A DNA stretch of 64,000 nt, from NCBI RefSeq assembly GCF_004963255.1, contig NZ_SUGA01000008.1, positions 1-64,000 on the forward strand. Reading direction: 5' to 3'. The translations under genes and the position numbers were made by a program. Source of the DNA: Mesorhizobium sp. (GTDB lineage: Bacteria > Pseudomonadota > Alphaproteobacteria > Rhizobiales > Rhizobiaceae). Below, one piece after another: positions 42,813-52,859 of this stretch. The notes under the pieces were generated by a model, which was given only the letters and a program-made list of their open reading frames with translations, was not told where the DNA came from and made no database searches. The number at the start of each line of letters is the position of its first letter. Positions within the stretch are counted from its first letter, which is position 1.

Positions 42813-43327
42813 ACGGGTTGTCCTCCTCATCCTGGAACTCTAGAGAACCCACTCCATTGCCCAGAGCTCCCGATATCTCCAATTATCACGACATTTCACG
42901 ATCGTAAGCAGAAATGTGCCCGCGAGCCTGTGTATAATGGTGACATAACTCACCGTCGAGCCGTTCTTTAGTGTGCGTTCGCGAGTTAGCCGTTTGCAGG
43001 AAGGGGTAGGCCGGACTCCGGCAGGCCGACGTGTCGACACATTCTGAACCTGCCAGCAGCCCAGACACGAGCGCTTCTCAGCCGCAGCGGATGGCATGCA
43101 GCCGGCGATCGTGGCTCGCGGTCGGTTGACGGGCCTCAACGGGCCGAGCCTGGTGCAAGTCGTGGGTATTTTCGGATCTCAAGGCGACCTACGGCTTCTT
43201 GCGGAATGCAGGACTACGCCGTTTGGCTCACTTGCCCAAGATACGTGCCCGTCGAAAGATACCCGCCGTCGGGTAGTGTCTTTCGTCAACATTGGCAGGA
43301 CCAACCGAGCGAAAGGCTCGATCAACA
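42813..43327. other. Intergenic region between the small gene and wzy
   Basis: About 515 bases without a supported gene. It holds the CTCTAGAG palindrome at 42834-42849, a TATAAT hexamer at 42933-42938 without a convincing -35, and several reading frames with no family resemblance. The promoter of the Wzy-like gene probably lies here. Confidence 0.4.
42834..42849. promoter_or_regulatory. Palindrome upstream of the 72-residue gene
   Basis: A perfect CTCTAGAG core (42838-42845) is flanked by GGAA and GAACC, which makes an imperfect 16-base palindrome 22 bases upstream of the start codon. It may be a repressor site; the regulator is unknown. Confidence 0.3.
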
Positions 43328-44785
43328 ATGCAGGTTTCTTTGCCGGGTCTGCTGGTGTGCGTGGCCATTCTTGCCATCGCATACTATGCCCGGGGAGTGC
43401 TGATTATCGGGCTGATTGCTTCCCAGGCGTTCGGCGCTACGGCCGTCATGACCCTGACTTTCCTGGGCGGGTCATCTCCGCTCATCTACACCATGTTCGA
43501 GGCTCTACTCGTCGCGGCCGTCGCAGCCAGGCGTCGTATATGGTTCGACCTCGGAAGCGTCTTCGGGAGTATCCGCCCGGTCTGGATACTCGCATGTCTC
43601 ATGGTCTACGCGATCATCGGATCGTGGCTGTTTCCCAGGTTCTTCGCCGGGCAGACCGTCGTCTTCGTTCAGTCGAAGACCAGGGGAGCGGTGGTGGAAG
43701 CGTCCTTGGCGCCAGTTTCAGGCAACATCTCGCAGACGGGCTACTTTATCCTTGGCGGGCTTGCTGCCATCGCGCTTTGCGCCCTGACGCTGCGCTGTGA
43801 CCGTATCGATCAGATTCGCCGCGGCTTCTTCGTTTTATGCTGCTTGCACGCGGGGATGGGACTGATTGACTTTGTCGGTAAAAATGCAGGACTGGGTGAT
43901 CTCCTCGCCCCCATCAGAACTGCCAATTATGCGATTATAACGGGTGCGTACGAGGCTGGATTCGCTCGCATCACGGGACCTTTCTCCGAGGCATCTTCCT
44001 TCGCCGCTGCTTCTCTGGCCTGCCTTGCGTTCTGCTATACCTACTGGCGAAAGACCAAGTCGGCCGTTGCCCAATGGTTGTCGGGCATCTTGCTCTTCCT
44101 GACCATTCTGTCGACGTCGTCGACCGCCTATGTTGGGCTTATGGTGCTGTGCGTTCCCGTCGCCTTCTCGATGTTGGCCTCGGTCATAAAGGGGAAAATT
44201 GAGCGCGAGGATATACTGATAGCCGTTCTGATGGTTGTCGGCACGGCTGCGGTGTTGGGCATCAGCCTCTACAAGGCAAATGTCCTGGATTCCTTTGTTG
44301 GGCTCTTCAACAAAACCATCGTCAACAAAGCGAATTCCGGGTCAGGCCATGAGCGAACCTATTGGAACCTGAAAAGCCTGCAGTCGGTCATCGACACCAA
44401 CGGCCTCGGCGTGGGTTTCGGCAGTTCGAGGACATCGAGTTGGCCGATCGCGGTCCTGTCCCAGCTCGGGTTTTTCGGATCATTGATGATGGCGATGCTG
44501 CTTGGTGTCTTGGCTCGAGGCATAGGCGGGGTGCGGCGGTGGTTGGACCCCGAGACGGACGCTGTGGTGACGAGTGTCAGGAATTCCGCTCTTGCCGGTT
44601 TAGTCGCCACCTCAATATCAGGTGGCAATGCCGATCCAGGCATTCTCTTCTTCGTCGCGCTGGCCGTTGTTTGGGTCGCACGGGTGCGCGCATTGGGCGC
44701 CACGCAACCGTATGATCGAGCCGGTGGCCAGTATCCGGAACCAGCGCCTTTTGCGCGCGCCATCGACGCCGCGCAGGTTAGATGA
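43328..44785 (+). CDS. Polysaccharide polymerase, Wzy/O-antigen ligase-like
   Basis: A 485-residue membrane protein with about ten to twelve helices and a larger loop after residue 300 (IVNKANSGSGHERTYWNLKS, followed by NGLGVGFGSSRTSSW). This is the usual layout of Wzy-type polymerases, whose sequences are poorly conserved. It should join undecaprenyl-linked repeat units at the periplasmic face. No other polymerase candidate exists in the locus, which supports the call. The ATG at 43328 has a weak ribosome site. Confidence 0.72.
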   Translation: MQVSLPGLLVCVAILAIAYYARGVLIIGLIASQAFGATAVMTLTFLGGSSPLIYTMFEALLVAAVAARRRIWFDLGSVFGSIRPVWILACLMVYAIIGSWLFPRFFAGQTVVFVQSKTRGAVVEASLAPVSGNISQTGYFILGGLAAIALCALTLRCDRIDQIRRGFFVLCCLHAGMGLIDFVGKNAGLGDLLAPIRTANYAIITGAYEAGFARITGPFSEASSFAAASLACLAFCYTYWRKTKSAVAQWLSGILLFLTILSTSSTAYVGLMVLCVPVAFSMLASVIKGKIEREDILIAVLMVVGTAAVLGISLYKANVLDSFVGLFNKTIVNKANSGSGHERTYWNLKSLQSVIDTNGLGVGFGSSRTSSWPIAVLSQLGFFGSLMMAMLLGVLARGIGGVRRWLDPETDAVVTSVRNSALAGLVATSISGGNADPGILFFVALAVVWVARVRALGATQPYDRAGGQYPEPAPFARAIDAAQVR

Positions 44786-44955
44786 CACTCCGCAACGACG
44801 CCAGTTGTCTCGCGAGGTTCAAGTGAAGCGTTGGGGCAAACCATCGCAGAAATTTGAACTACTGCTTTCGTACGCAATCGCAGCCTTTTTGGGAGGTTTG
44901 CACGCTATCCGCCCGCCCGTAGTGTGAACGCGACATTTGAATCCGGAGTAGTCGC

Positions 44956-45981
44956 ATGAGGCAGGCGCAATCCGAAGCGATAGGGACCAGACCAATCCAG
45001 CCGGTCGTTGAGGAGAACCAGCCGGCGCGCGCCCAACGGCCCCGCCCTCACGTCACCTTGTTCAGGCAATGGAATTCGCAACTGGATGATGCATTGTCGC
45101 GGCTGCCTGAATCCGACGCGTGCCCGCATGAGCTGTTCCGGATACTGGCCACAAGTTCGATCGACAATAGAAAGCTCATCGCGCTTGTGCGTGAGCGGGA
45201 CGCGCCTGTCGCAATAGTCGCCTTGCGCCGTACGCCTGATGGATGTTGGGTGCCCGTAACCCGTTACATCGTTCCCGGATTTGTCTTGCCGTCGCAACCT
45301 GGCCGGCTTCTGGATGCCGTGGCAAGCGTAGGCGTCACTGTCGAGCTTGGCTTCTGGCGCCCGGAAAAGGAACCGCAAAGCCACGGCGCGGTGCGCGCGC
45401 TGTGGTCTGAACCAACCTTCGGAATGGATGCCACGGACGACTTTGAAGCGTACTGGCGAAAGACTGGTCGATGGGACGCAATACGAAAATCTCGCAGAAA
45501 ATGCAGTGGCTTCTCCGTTGGGATCAATCAGCCGGGCGCGGCGAGATTGATTGTCAAAGAGTGGGGTAAGACCTGGGGGATCGACGGCGCGGAGATAGCG
45601 GACCGTGTCGCGGCTGCGGAGTACATGGAGGCCACCGGCCGTCTTGTGTCCATCCTGCTCAGCGACGGTGATCGTCTAGTGGGGGGCGCGACTTGCCTGA
45701 TACATGAAAATGAACTAGTTGCCCAAGTATATTTCAGAGATCATGAATACGATCGCTTCGATATAGGGACATATTTAATGTATCTGACATTCGAGATGGT
45801 CGGCAGATTCAATCTGCGGGGTATCGACTTGGGTGGGGGCCACGACTACAAGCAACGTTTTGCTCCGGCTAAAGGAGTCAAGCACGAAATGCGAATCTGC
45901 GGCAACATCATGAGATACCAGTTCGGCCGGGCAATGCGAAAGCTACGTCGAGTAACAAATATCAACCGACCTGCGGAATAA
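44956..45981 (+). CDS. GNAT/FemAB-like acyltransferase of the polysaccharide locus
   Basis: A 341-residue protein. The second half (FEAYWRKTGRWDAIRKSRRK, LLSDGDRLVGGATCLIHENE, FDIGTYLMYLTFEMVG, IDLGGGHDYKQRFAP) has the pattern of CelD/BcsL-type GNAT proteins related to FemAB. These transfer acyl or aminoacyl groups in polysaccharide or lipid biosynthesis. It lies between wzy and wzx, all on one strand. It probably decorates a sugar of the repeat unit, perhaps an amino sugar; the substrate is unknown. Confidence 0.75.
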   Translation: MRQAQSEAIGTRPIQPVVEENQPARAQRPRPHVTLFRQWNSQLDDALSRLPESDACPHELFRILATSSIDNRKLIALVRERDAPVAIVALRRTPDGCWVPVTRYIVPGFVLPSQPGRLLDAVASVGVTVELGFWRPEKEPQSHGAVRALWSEPTFGMDATDDFEAYWRKTGRWDAIRKSRRKCSGFSVGINQPGAARLIVKEWGKTWGIDGAEIADRVAAAEYMEATGRLVSILLSDGDRLVGGATCLIHENELVAQVYFRDHEYDRFDIGTYLMYLTFEMVGRFNLRGIDLGGGHDYKQRFAPAKGVKHEMRICGNIMRYQFGRAMRKLRRVTNINRPAE

Positions 45982-46031
45982 TCGGAGATCAAGACCCCTC
46001 GCCAGACAATCCAACCCTGTGAAGTCGATCA

Positions 46032-47552
46032 ATGAATTCGGTTAGACGAGCGCTCATTTATACCACTGCTGATCGATACTTCGGTCTTGCCGTCAATTTT
46101 GGCCTGACGATGGTCGTGTCGAGGCTTCTTACGCCGAGCGAAATCGGTATATCGGTGACTGGATCGGCTGTTGTCGGTCTTGCGTTGTCGCTGCGAGAGT
46201 TTTCCAGCACTGCATTCATAGTTCAACGGCCCAATCTTTCGAAAGAGGACGTGCGCGCAGCATTTACCGTGATGTTGTCGCTTACGTCCTTGATCTCAGC
46301 AGGGCTGCTTCTATTTGCCCCGTTGATCGCCCATGTCTACGGCGAGGATGGCCTTGGGCCCTATCTACGTCTGATATCGGCGGCTCTTGTCATCGAGGTG
46401 GTGGCCGCTCCCATACTGGCGCTCATGCGACGCGAGATGGCATTCGGACAGGTTGCCTTGGTGAACATTGCGATTGCTGTCTCCAGCGCCGTCACCGTAC
46501 TCACGCTCACGTCACTCGGGTTCAGCTACATGAGCTTTGCCATGGCGTGGTTCGTCTCGGCCAGTTTCGGCAGCATCCTCGCGCTCCTGCTCCGAAGAGA
46601 GTTCTGGATATTCAAGCCGCTGTTCAGCAATTGGCGGGGCGTGATTGCCTTCGGCTATTACAATGGCCTTATCGTGATGCTTGCCCGAATGTATGACCAG
46701 ATCCCATATCTGGTGCTGGGACGATTTCTCTCATTCAATGCGGCGGGGCTTTTTAATCGGACGCTTACAGTTGCCCAACTGCCCGACAAGATCTTTCTGG
46801 CCAGTTCAATCTCCGTTGTTTTCTCGGGATTTTCATCGGAGGCAAGGAAAGGTGGAGATCTCAAAAACCATTACCTGACCGCGCTGACCTACACCACGGC
46901 GGTCCACTGGCCGGCGCTCGGCGTGCTTGCTATCCTGGCTCACCCAGTCGTGACGTTCCTCTATGGAGACCAGTGGCTCGAGATAGTGCCGCTGGTCCGG
47001 ATCGCTGCGATTGCGGCCTTTTTCTCGTTCAGCTATGCATTGAACTACTGCGTGCTCCTGGCGGTTGGCGCCATTCGCGATGCTTTCTTGCGTTCGCTTG
47101 TCATATGGCCGGTTTGCGCCGTCCTGCTTTTGCTAGCTGCTCCTTTCGGTTTGCGCGGCATGGTGCTCAGCCTGCTTCTGACGGTTCCTTTCCAAGCTCT
47201 GGTTTCGCTATTTTTCGTACGACGCCACATAAGCATGACTTGGACAGAGTTCGTCTTTGCCTTGTGGAAGAGTGCAGCGGTGACCATCGGTAGCGCCATT
47301 GGCCCCGCTGCGGTTGCCCTTGCGTGCTACCCTGCGCAGATCCACCTGGCTGCCGCAGCGGTTGCAGCCGTCCTTTCGGGGCTAGGCTGGGTGCTGGCGA
47401 TCTGGCTGGTCAAACATCCGGCAATGCATGAACTCGACCACGTCGCCGAGTGGCTGGCCCGGATGCTGCGGAGAGGGCGGCAGCCCCGTCCGGATTTGTT
47501 GGCGATCGCCGAGCCTGTCCAGGCTGCGGTCCTGCCGAGCGAGGTGAAATGA
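46032..47552 (+). CDS. Oligosaccharide flippase, Wzx-like
   Basis: A 506-residue membrane protein with about twelve to fourteen helices. It starts with a TTADRYFGLAVNFGLTMVVS segment followed by RLLTPSEIGIS, the usual entry of the MOP-superfamily polysaccharide transporters. It should flip the undecaprenyl-linked repeat unit to the periplasm, feeding the Wzy-like polymerase encoded upstream. The last 35 residues are soluble. The ATG at 46032 has a weak ribosome site. Confidence 0.88.
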   Translation: MNSVRRALIYTTADRYFGLAVNFGLTMVVSRLLTPSEIGISVTGSAVVGLALSLREFSSTAFIVQRPNLSKEDVRAAFTVMLSLTSLISAGLLLFAPLIAHVYGEDGLGPYLRLISAALVIEVVAAPILALMRREMAFGQVALVNIAIAVSSAVTVLTLTSLGFSYMSFAMAWFVSASFGSILALLLRREFWIFKPLFSNWRGVIAFGYYNGLIVMLARMYDQIPYLVLGRFLSFNAAGLFNRTLTVAQLPDKIFLASSISVVFSGFSSEARKGGDLKNHYLTALTYTTAVHWPALGVLAILAHPVVTFLYGDQWLEIVPLVRIAAIAAFFSFSYALNYCVLLAVGAIRDAFLRSLVIWPVCAVLLLLAAPFGLRGMVLSLLLTVPFQALVSLFFVRRHISMTWTEFVFALWKSAAVTIGSAIGPAAVALACYPAQIHLAAAAVAAVLSGLGWVLAIWLVKHPAMHELDHVAEWLARMLRRGRQPRPDLLAIAEPVQAAVLPSEVK

Positions 47553-47719
47553 AAGCTACAGCTATGTCGATGCCGCATCCCCTGCCGAACCTAGGGTCCG
47601 GCATGAGGAAGTGTTGTCCTGGACAACCCCAGGCGCATTGCCACAGCAGACGGTGACTACCCTGTTTCGAACATGCCGCAACGCCGGGGGGTGCAGGCAA
47701 CATTCGAGAGTGAGTTTTG

Positions 47720-48856
47720 ATGTATCGACCCCGTGCTGAAGTATCTATTATACTACCTACCTACAATCGCGCCGACACAGTCATGCGCGCAATAGATAGT
47801 ATAATTGGCCAAACCTTCGAAGATTGGGAACTCATCATCGTTGACGACGGGTCAACCGATGATACCGCGCAACTGACTTTTGATTTCGACCCGCGTATCC
47901 ACTTAATCCGGCAGAGAAACCAGGGCGTGGCCGCCGCGCGCAACGCCGGCATCGCAGCCAGCACTGGTCGACTGATTGCTTTCCTCGATTCTGATGACGA
48001 GTGGCTTCCGCATTTCCTGTCTCTTTCCGTTGCCTTCTTCAATGAATTTCCAGACGATCAGTACCTTACTTTCGAGTTTTTTCAGGACGATACCGATCAT
48101 CGGATGATCAAAGGGACGATCGTCAATTGTTATCAGAGCATAGCCCGTATGATTGGCTCCGACGCGTTCGAACTCCCGGATGGCCAAACGGACGATTATC
48201 TGCGTGTTTTTCGTACAAAGAGCGCGCTCGGAACTTGGGCGAGGCGATGCTCGGCTGACATGGAAGCGTCCGAAGCATTTCTTTATCAGGGGCACATCTT
48301 TCGCTACACGCGTTGGGGGTATTTCGCCTGGCTTCCGGCCACGGTGATGACCCGCCAGGCGCTGGAGCTAGTCGGCCGCTTCGACGCCTCCAAGCGCAGC
48401 GCGGAAGATTACCCCTTCCAGGCATTACTCGCTCGTCATTTCCGCACGAATTTCATCTCGTTACCTTCCGCACGCAAACATGAACATGGCTTGCATTCCG
48501 ATCCCCTCAAGGAAGATCACCTTGCGACGGGGCCGAACGCCTATGCTTTTCGCGTTAATCGTCTGCAGTATTTTGACCAGCTTCATTGGAACCAAAATCG
48601 TAGTGATCCCGAACTCTCGCTGTTGCGGAAGCATTATATTTACGAGACGGCCTGCCTCGCACTGAGATCAGGATTTCGAAACAAATCCATAGCGCTGTTC
48701 AAAGAGGCTGCATGTTTTCGCAACCGACTCTGGCACGCCTATTTTCTGGCGGCCCTGGCTGTTTGCTGCCCGTCCGACAAGACAGCTTCCGCTGCTTACG
48801 GCACATTGCGCCTTGTCCTGCGGGTGTTGCGGCAATTTCCCTGGGAAACGGCGTAG
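47720..48856 (+). CDS. Glycosyltransferase family 2
   Basis: A 378-residue enzyme. The N-terminus VSIILPTYNRADTVMRAIDS, then IIVDDGSTDDT, GVAAARNAGIA and the acidic AFLDSDDEWLP, is classical GT2. The C-terminal 150 residues are variable, with helices near the end that could touch the membrane. It adds one sugar of the repeat unit. The ATG at 47720 comes after GAGAGTGAG. It is the last plus-strand gene of the wzy-wzx group. Confidence 0.9.
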   Translation: MYRPRAEVSIILPTYNRADTVMRAIDSIIGQTFEDWELIIVDDGSTDDTAQLTFDFDPRIHLIRQRNQGVAAARNAGIAASTGRLIAFLDSDDEWLPHFLSLSVAFFNEFPDDQYLTFEFFQDDTDHRMIKGTIVNCYQSIARMIGSDAFELPDGQTDDYLRVFRTKSALGTWARRCSADMEASEAFLYQGHIFRYTRWGYFAWLPATVMTRQALELVGRFDASKRSAEDYPFQALLARHFRTNFISLPSARKHEHGLHSDPLKEDHLATGPNAYAFRVNRLQYFDQLHWNQNRSDPELSLLRKHYIYETACLALRSGFRNKSIALFKEAACFRNRLWHAYFLAALAVCCPSDKTASAAYGTLRLVLRVLRQFPWETA

Positions 48857-48906
48857 CAGGGCAGGCATTTGCAGCGACGAGCAGTAGCGCTCGGCGACTT
48901 GCGAGT

Positions 48907-49872
48907 TCAGTGAATTCCGGCCGATAAGAGTTCGGCTACCCGCTTGAGGGCACCATTCGTGCGAAACAAGTGGCTTACCGGCGGTATCAGTGCCAATGAC
49001 GGTCTTAGGCCGAGGCTGTATTTGAACAGGCCAAGGCCAGCTGCGGTCTTGCCTCTGTAGATGTGCGAAACCGCCGACCAAAATGCAGTTTCAGCTGTTC
49101 GCCGCGTTGCTACGCGATGTAGTTCAAGAGAACGCGGAATATTTCGCCCTTCCTGACGAAAGAAGCTGTCGAAGGCTGCCTGTTGCTCCCGAAGATCCTT
49201 GAGACGATCTTCCCACAGAACATTACTCAAATTCGCAGCGTGCAGGCGCTGAATTGCCAAGGCCGCGTGAAGACATACAACCGATCCCATGCAGCCGAGT
49301 CTGAGGGCCATCTCCAGGTCGTCCATGTGCTTCAGCGAAGCTCGGTAATGCCCTGCTGCTTTTTGCGCCGAAGTCCTCACCAGTATTGCGTGCACCCCGG
49401 GGTTCTTCCCGATTGCCTGGCAGCAGAGCTCTATATAGTCCAGCCCGGATTGAACGCTCCAGCCTTCAGGCTGGTCCGTCGGTTGGGGTGGCATTTGGCC
49501 CGCCCACGGCGTGCTGGCGCCGACAACAAAAATCGCACCGGGGTTCTGTTCGAGCGCCTCGATCCCACGCTTCAGAGATCCTGCCTGCATGAGGTCATCG
49601 GCGCACAGGATGACAAAGTAGTCCGCGCGTGCCAAGTCGATCCCTTCATTGAACGAGGCATGCGGGCCGAGATTTTCCGGATGGCAGACGAGCTCTATTC
49701 TCGGATCCGACTCAGCCAGATGTCTTGCAACCGCGACGCTGTTGTCAGTCGAGGCATTGTCGATGATGACAATTCTGACCTCAGAGACACCTTGGGAGAG
49801 CACGCTGTCGACGCATTGAGGCAAATAATCCGCGTAGTTGTAGCAGGGGATTATGACGTCCACACTTGGCAT
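48907..49872 (-). CDS. Glycosyltransferase family 2
   Basis: A 321-residue enzyme with VDVIIPCYNYADYLPQCVDS at the front, IVIIDNASTDNS, LGPHASFNEGI and the catalytic acidic motif FVILCADDLM. It is a GT-A family 2 transferase for the polysaccharide repeat unit. The pyruvyl transferase gene lies just upstream on the same strand (36 bases), and both are probably in one transcript with the GT4 gene further upstream. Confidence 0.9.
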   Translation of the reverse strand: MPSVDVIIPCYNYADYLPQCVDSVLSQGVSEVRIVIIDNASTDNSVAVARHLAESDPRIELVCHPENLGPHASFNEGIDLARADYFVILCADDLMQAGSLKRGIEALEQNPGAIFVVGASTPWAGQMPPQPTDQPEGWSVQSGLDYIELCCQAIGKNPGVHAILVRTSAQKAAGHYRASLKHMDDLEMALRLGCMGSVVCLHAALAIQRLHAANLSNVLWEDRLKDLREQQAAFDSFFRQEGRNIPRSLELHRVATRRTAETAFWSAVSHIYRGKTAAGLGLFKYSLGLRPSLALIPPVSHLFRTNGALKRVAELLSAGIH

Positions 49873-49908
49873 CCCAGAGTCTCCAGAAACTACCAGCCAG
49901 CAGCATGT

Positions 49909-51225
49909 TCACGACAAAATTTCCGACAGAAGTCGCTTGTCCTGCAGATCGAGTTGCTCCATGAAAGCGAGATTGCCCGCACGGATCGCGTTTTTGATCT
50001 TCTGGGTCTCGATAATGCCCTTCTCAAATTGGGCGATAAGCACCTCGACGTCGAATGTGTCCACATGCTGGCAGTATTCATCGAGGCCCATCTCTGCCAA
50101 CAGCGCGTCGTTCTTCGCCGAATATCCCAGGGAGATAACGGGTTTTTCCATCTTCAACGCGCAGACGATGTTGTGAAAGCGTGTGGCGATGACGATATCT
50201 GTCTCGGAAATCTCTTCCATCAGATCATGCAGCGAACTCACCAACCCGGTGGATACGCGTTCCGCCGCTGAGCCGGCGGCGACCACGCGCAGCCGTGCAA
50301 GCAGTGCATCCACGGCCTCCATGTCGGTGGTTTCTCCCGTCAGCAATTTGACGCGATGTCCGCGTTCCAGCAGATGCCTGACGAATTGTGCCAACTTATC
50401 CAGATAGAGATCGAAGACTGCCCCGCCGTCGTGGGCAAATCCGTACCAGCCATCGTATTTCATCACCCCGAGGCCGACGGTCAGGACGCCGGTTCTTGAA
50501 GTGACCGAGGTCGACTCCGCCGAATTGGCCGGCTTCGGGGTAGGCAGTTTGAAAACGACATCGGGATATACCGCGTCGTTCTCCACGTTCAAACCCGCAT
50601 TCCGCATGAATTCCTTCGAGCGGGCGTCGCGGTAGGATCGATAATGCGCCAGCTTCGCGGCCGAGACCATCAGCCATCGGCTGACGGGATGGCCAATCGG
50701 ACCGGCTCCTATGCTGGCAAAGGCCACCTTCGTGCCTGACATCCGTGCTGCGAAACACCACATCAAGATATCAAGAGGCATCCCATGCGGCGGTTCACCG
50801 AAATCGTCAAGAATTCCCGTTCCGGGAATGATCATGACGTCGGCGCGCCGGATATCTCGGAATGCCTTGGCGAGGTTGCGAACCCTGCCCAATACCTTGA
50901 GAGGAATCCTGACAATCCTGTGCGATAGCTCACCAAAGTGCCCGGATCGCCGGATTGGAATGGCGGGCATTCCAAGTGAGTCCCCGATGGCGGAGGGGTC
51001 GGTGCATATGCAGAAAAGCCTCGCCTCGGGCCGCTCGCGGCGGAGGAACTCCACCATTGCAAGAAGCGATCCTTCATTGCCGAAATTGTTGCTTCCAAAA
51101 TTCCCGAAGAGAGCAATTGTGGAAGTCGTGCTGGCCGGGCGTTCCTTGCGGGACAACCAACCTCGCGTGGCAGCGGGCGGCGTCGCCGCCAGGTCGTCTA
51201 CATGGATGTCGGCGCGTGTGTTCAT
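49909..51225 (-). CDS. Polysaccharide pyruvyl transferase family protein
   Basis: A 438-residue protein of the WcaK/CsaB/ExoV type. FGNFGSNNFGNEGSLLAM near residue 40, MIIPGTGILDD, VAFASIGAGPIGHP and IVIATRFHNIVCALKMEKPV are the standard landmarks. These enzymes place a pyruvate ketal on a sugar from phosphoenolpyruvate, giving the polymer an acidic charge. About 35 residues at the N-terminus are less conserved, so the start could be somewhat later than the ATG at 51225. Confidence 0.88.
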   Translation of the reverse strand: MNTRADIHVDDLAATPPAATRGWLSRKERPASTTSTIALFGNFGSNNFGNEGSLLAMVEFLRRERPEARLFCICTDPSAIGDSLGMPAIPIRRSGHFGELSHRIVRIPLKVLGRVRNLAKAFRDIRRADVMIIPGTGILDDFGEPPHGMPLDILMWCFAARMSGTKVAFASIGAGPIGHPVSRWLMVSAAKLAHYRSYRDARSKEFMRNAGLNVENDAVYPDVVFKLPTPKPANSAESTSVTSRTGVLTVGLGVMKYDGWYGFAHDGGAVFDLYLDKLAQFVRHLLERGHRVKLLTGETTDMEAVDALLARLRVVAAGSAAERVSTGLVSSLHDLMEEISETDIVIATRFHNIVCALKMEKPVISLGYSAKNDALLAEMGLDEYCQHVDTFDVEVLIAQFEKGIIETQKIKNAIRAGNLAFMEQLDLQDKRLLSEILS

Positions 51226-51513
51226 CTAGATTCCGTTAGCGCGACTTCTCAAGGCGCTTCGCGCCGAAAGAGGTTCAGGCGACGCTTTCATGTCTTGGCA
51301 ATGATGCATGTTGATCGACATACATTGAACGCTGCAGCGCAGATAATAACCCCAAAACTCAATGTAAGAGCGCGGTCACGTTGCGGGCTATTTGCCAATT
51401 TTGATGCAGCACGGCTACCACTTTTGGATAAAGCCTAATGCGGGATGTATTTCATAGTCGAAACATCGGACTTCGATGGACATGCCTTGGGCAAATTAGG
51501 CGGAATTTTGTTC

Positions 51514-52608
51514 CTACCGCGCCTGCAACAGGCTTCTCCAGCTCTGCAGAAAGCGCTCTTTCGAGGCGCGCGCGGCAACGGCCTGCAGTTCGCGGCTAGT
51601 CTGCGCTTTTTCGGCTGAGCTTCGTGAAAGCGCATGCCGCATTGCCTGTCCGATTGCGATTGTGTCTTTTGGAGAGACTTGAACGCAGACGCCCTCCACC
51701 GCTTCGACCAATGCGCTTCCCTCCGACACGATCGGCAAGAGGCCCATATAGGCCGCCTCCAAGGCGGGCATTCCAAACCCTTCCAGGAGACTCGGCAGTA
51801 CGAATGCTTCGGCGTTAGCGTACAGCCAACGCAATTGGCCGTCCGGCACATATCCTGGCAACACCGTCCCGGGTATTGATTTCGCAAGATCGATGATCTT
51901 ATCGCGGCCCTCGCCTCGCGGGCCGCAAAGCACGTATCTGACACCATGGTTGTTGAACCCGCCGTCTCGATACGCCTCGAGCGCGGCAATCTGGTTCTTG
52001 CGGGTTTCAAAGGCACCGACTGTCAGGAAAAACCGTCCGTCGAAACCAGGAAGGGTTTCCTGGGGGCCGTCGAACAGGCCTGTTCGCACGTACAGCGGAA
52101 TTGTGGTCAAGAACCGGAAGTTCGATCCATGGATCGCAACGAAATTATCTTTCGACCAGTCGCTGACAAATACGATTCCAGGTCCGTGCCGGCGAATTTT
52201 TTCATAGGCGACCCGGTAATTTTGAACAGTCACAGCGTCATAGAGGAAACTGTGACTCAAGGGGCCGACGTCGTGGCAAAGCACGATGTCTTTTTCAGCC
52301 AACTCTGACCTGAGCACGAACAGCGGGTCGAGAAAGACCGTCGAATTGGCATCAGAGGCTTTGCTGCCGATCAAGCTGTGTCGACTGTCCCTGAGCCAAC
52401 TGATTTCCAGCATCATCAGCCTGGCTGCGAGCTTTCGAGCCAGGCCCTCGGGAGCATACGCGCCAAGTCGCCAATATCGAACCCGAGCGTGTTCCGGTAC
52501 GAACTCCTGACAAAGGTCCTTGGCGATATGCCAAGCACCGGTCCGGTTCAGGATGGATAGAGAGTTTTCAAAAACCGGCCGACCGGATGCAGCGCCCGCA
52601 AAAGTCAT
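51514..52608 (-). CDS. Glycosyltransferase family 4
   Basis: About 364 residues of a GT-B enzyme, with DIVLCHDVGPLSH, IVFVSDWSKDNFVAIHG, RFFLTVGAFETRKNQIAALE and the donor motif LEGFGMPALEAAYMGLLPIV with the E-x7-E pattern. The frame is open to a GTG at 52743, but the added segment is an Arg-rich run without family features, so the ATG at 52608 is preferred; no good ribosome site marks it. It is the outermost transferase of the locus on this side, next to the recombinase remnant. Confidence 0.83.
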   Translation of the reverse strand: MTFAGAASGRPVFENSLSILNRTGAWHIAKDLCQEFVPEHARVRYWRLGAYAPEGLARKLAARLMMLEISWLRDSRHSLIGSKASDANSTVFLDPLFVLRSELAEKDIVLCHDVGPLSHSFLYDAVTVQNYRVAYEKIRRHGPGIVFVSDWSKDNFVAIHGSNFRFLTTIPLYVRTGLFDGPQETLPGFDGRFFLTVGAFETRKNQIAALEAYRDGGFNNHGVRYVLCGPRGEGRDKIIDLAKSIPGTVLPGYVPDGQLRWLYANAEAFVLPSLLEGFGMPALEAAYMGLLPIVSEGSALVEAVEGVCVQVSPKDTIAIGQAMRHALSRSSAEKAQTSRELQAVAARASKERFLQSWRSLLQAR

Positions 52609-52859
52609 CGAGCGAGCCGTTAGGCTAGCCTCCGATGCTTCAATACCTTGCCTACCGGTGAGATTCAGCACAACTTCCACCCGACTCTTGGTGTCAAACC
52701 GGCGACGACGCCGACCTCGACGCAAAAGGCTATCGACCAGCACGCTTTGTCAACGAAACACGTGGGCAAGGCTTCGTCGAACGAGGTAGGAAGCGTCTAA
52801 GCTGATGGGATGAACGAGTTGAAGCGACGCCGCGTTCACCGATTCAGGAACTGCCCCTT

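Noticed and set aside
42933..42938. TATAAT hexamer upstream of wzy
   Set aside because: No acceptable -35 element at 16-18 bases; not called as a promoter.
51252..51264. Short GGCGC/GCGCC hairpin upstream of the pyruvyl transferase gene
   Set aside because: A 5-bp GC stem is expected by chance at this base composition.
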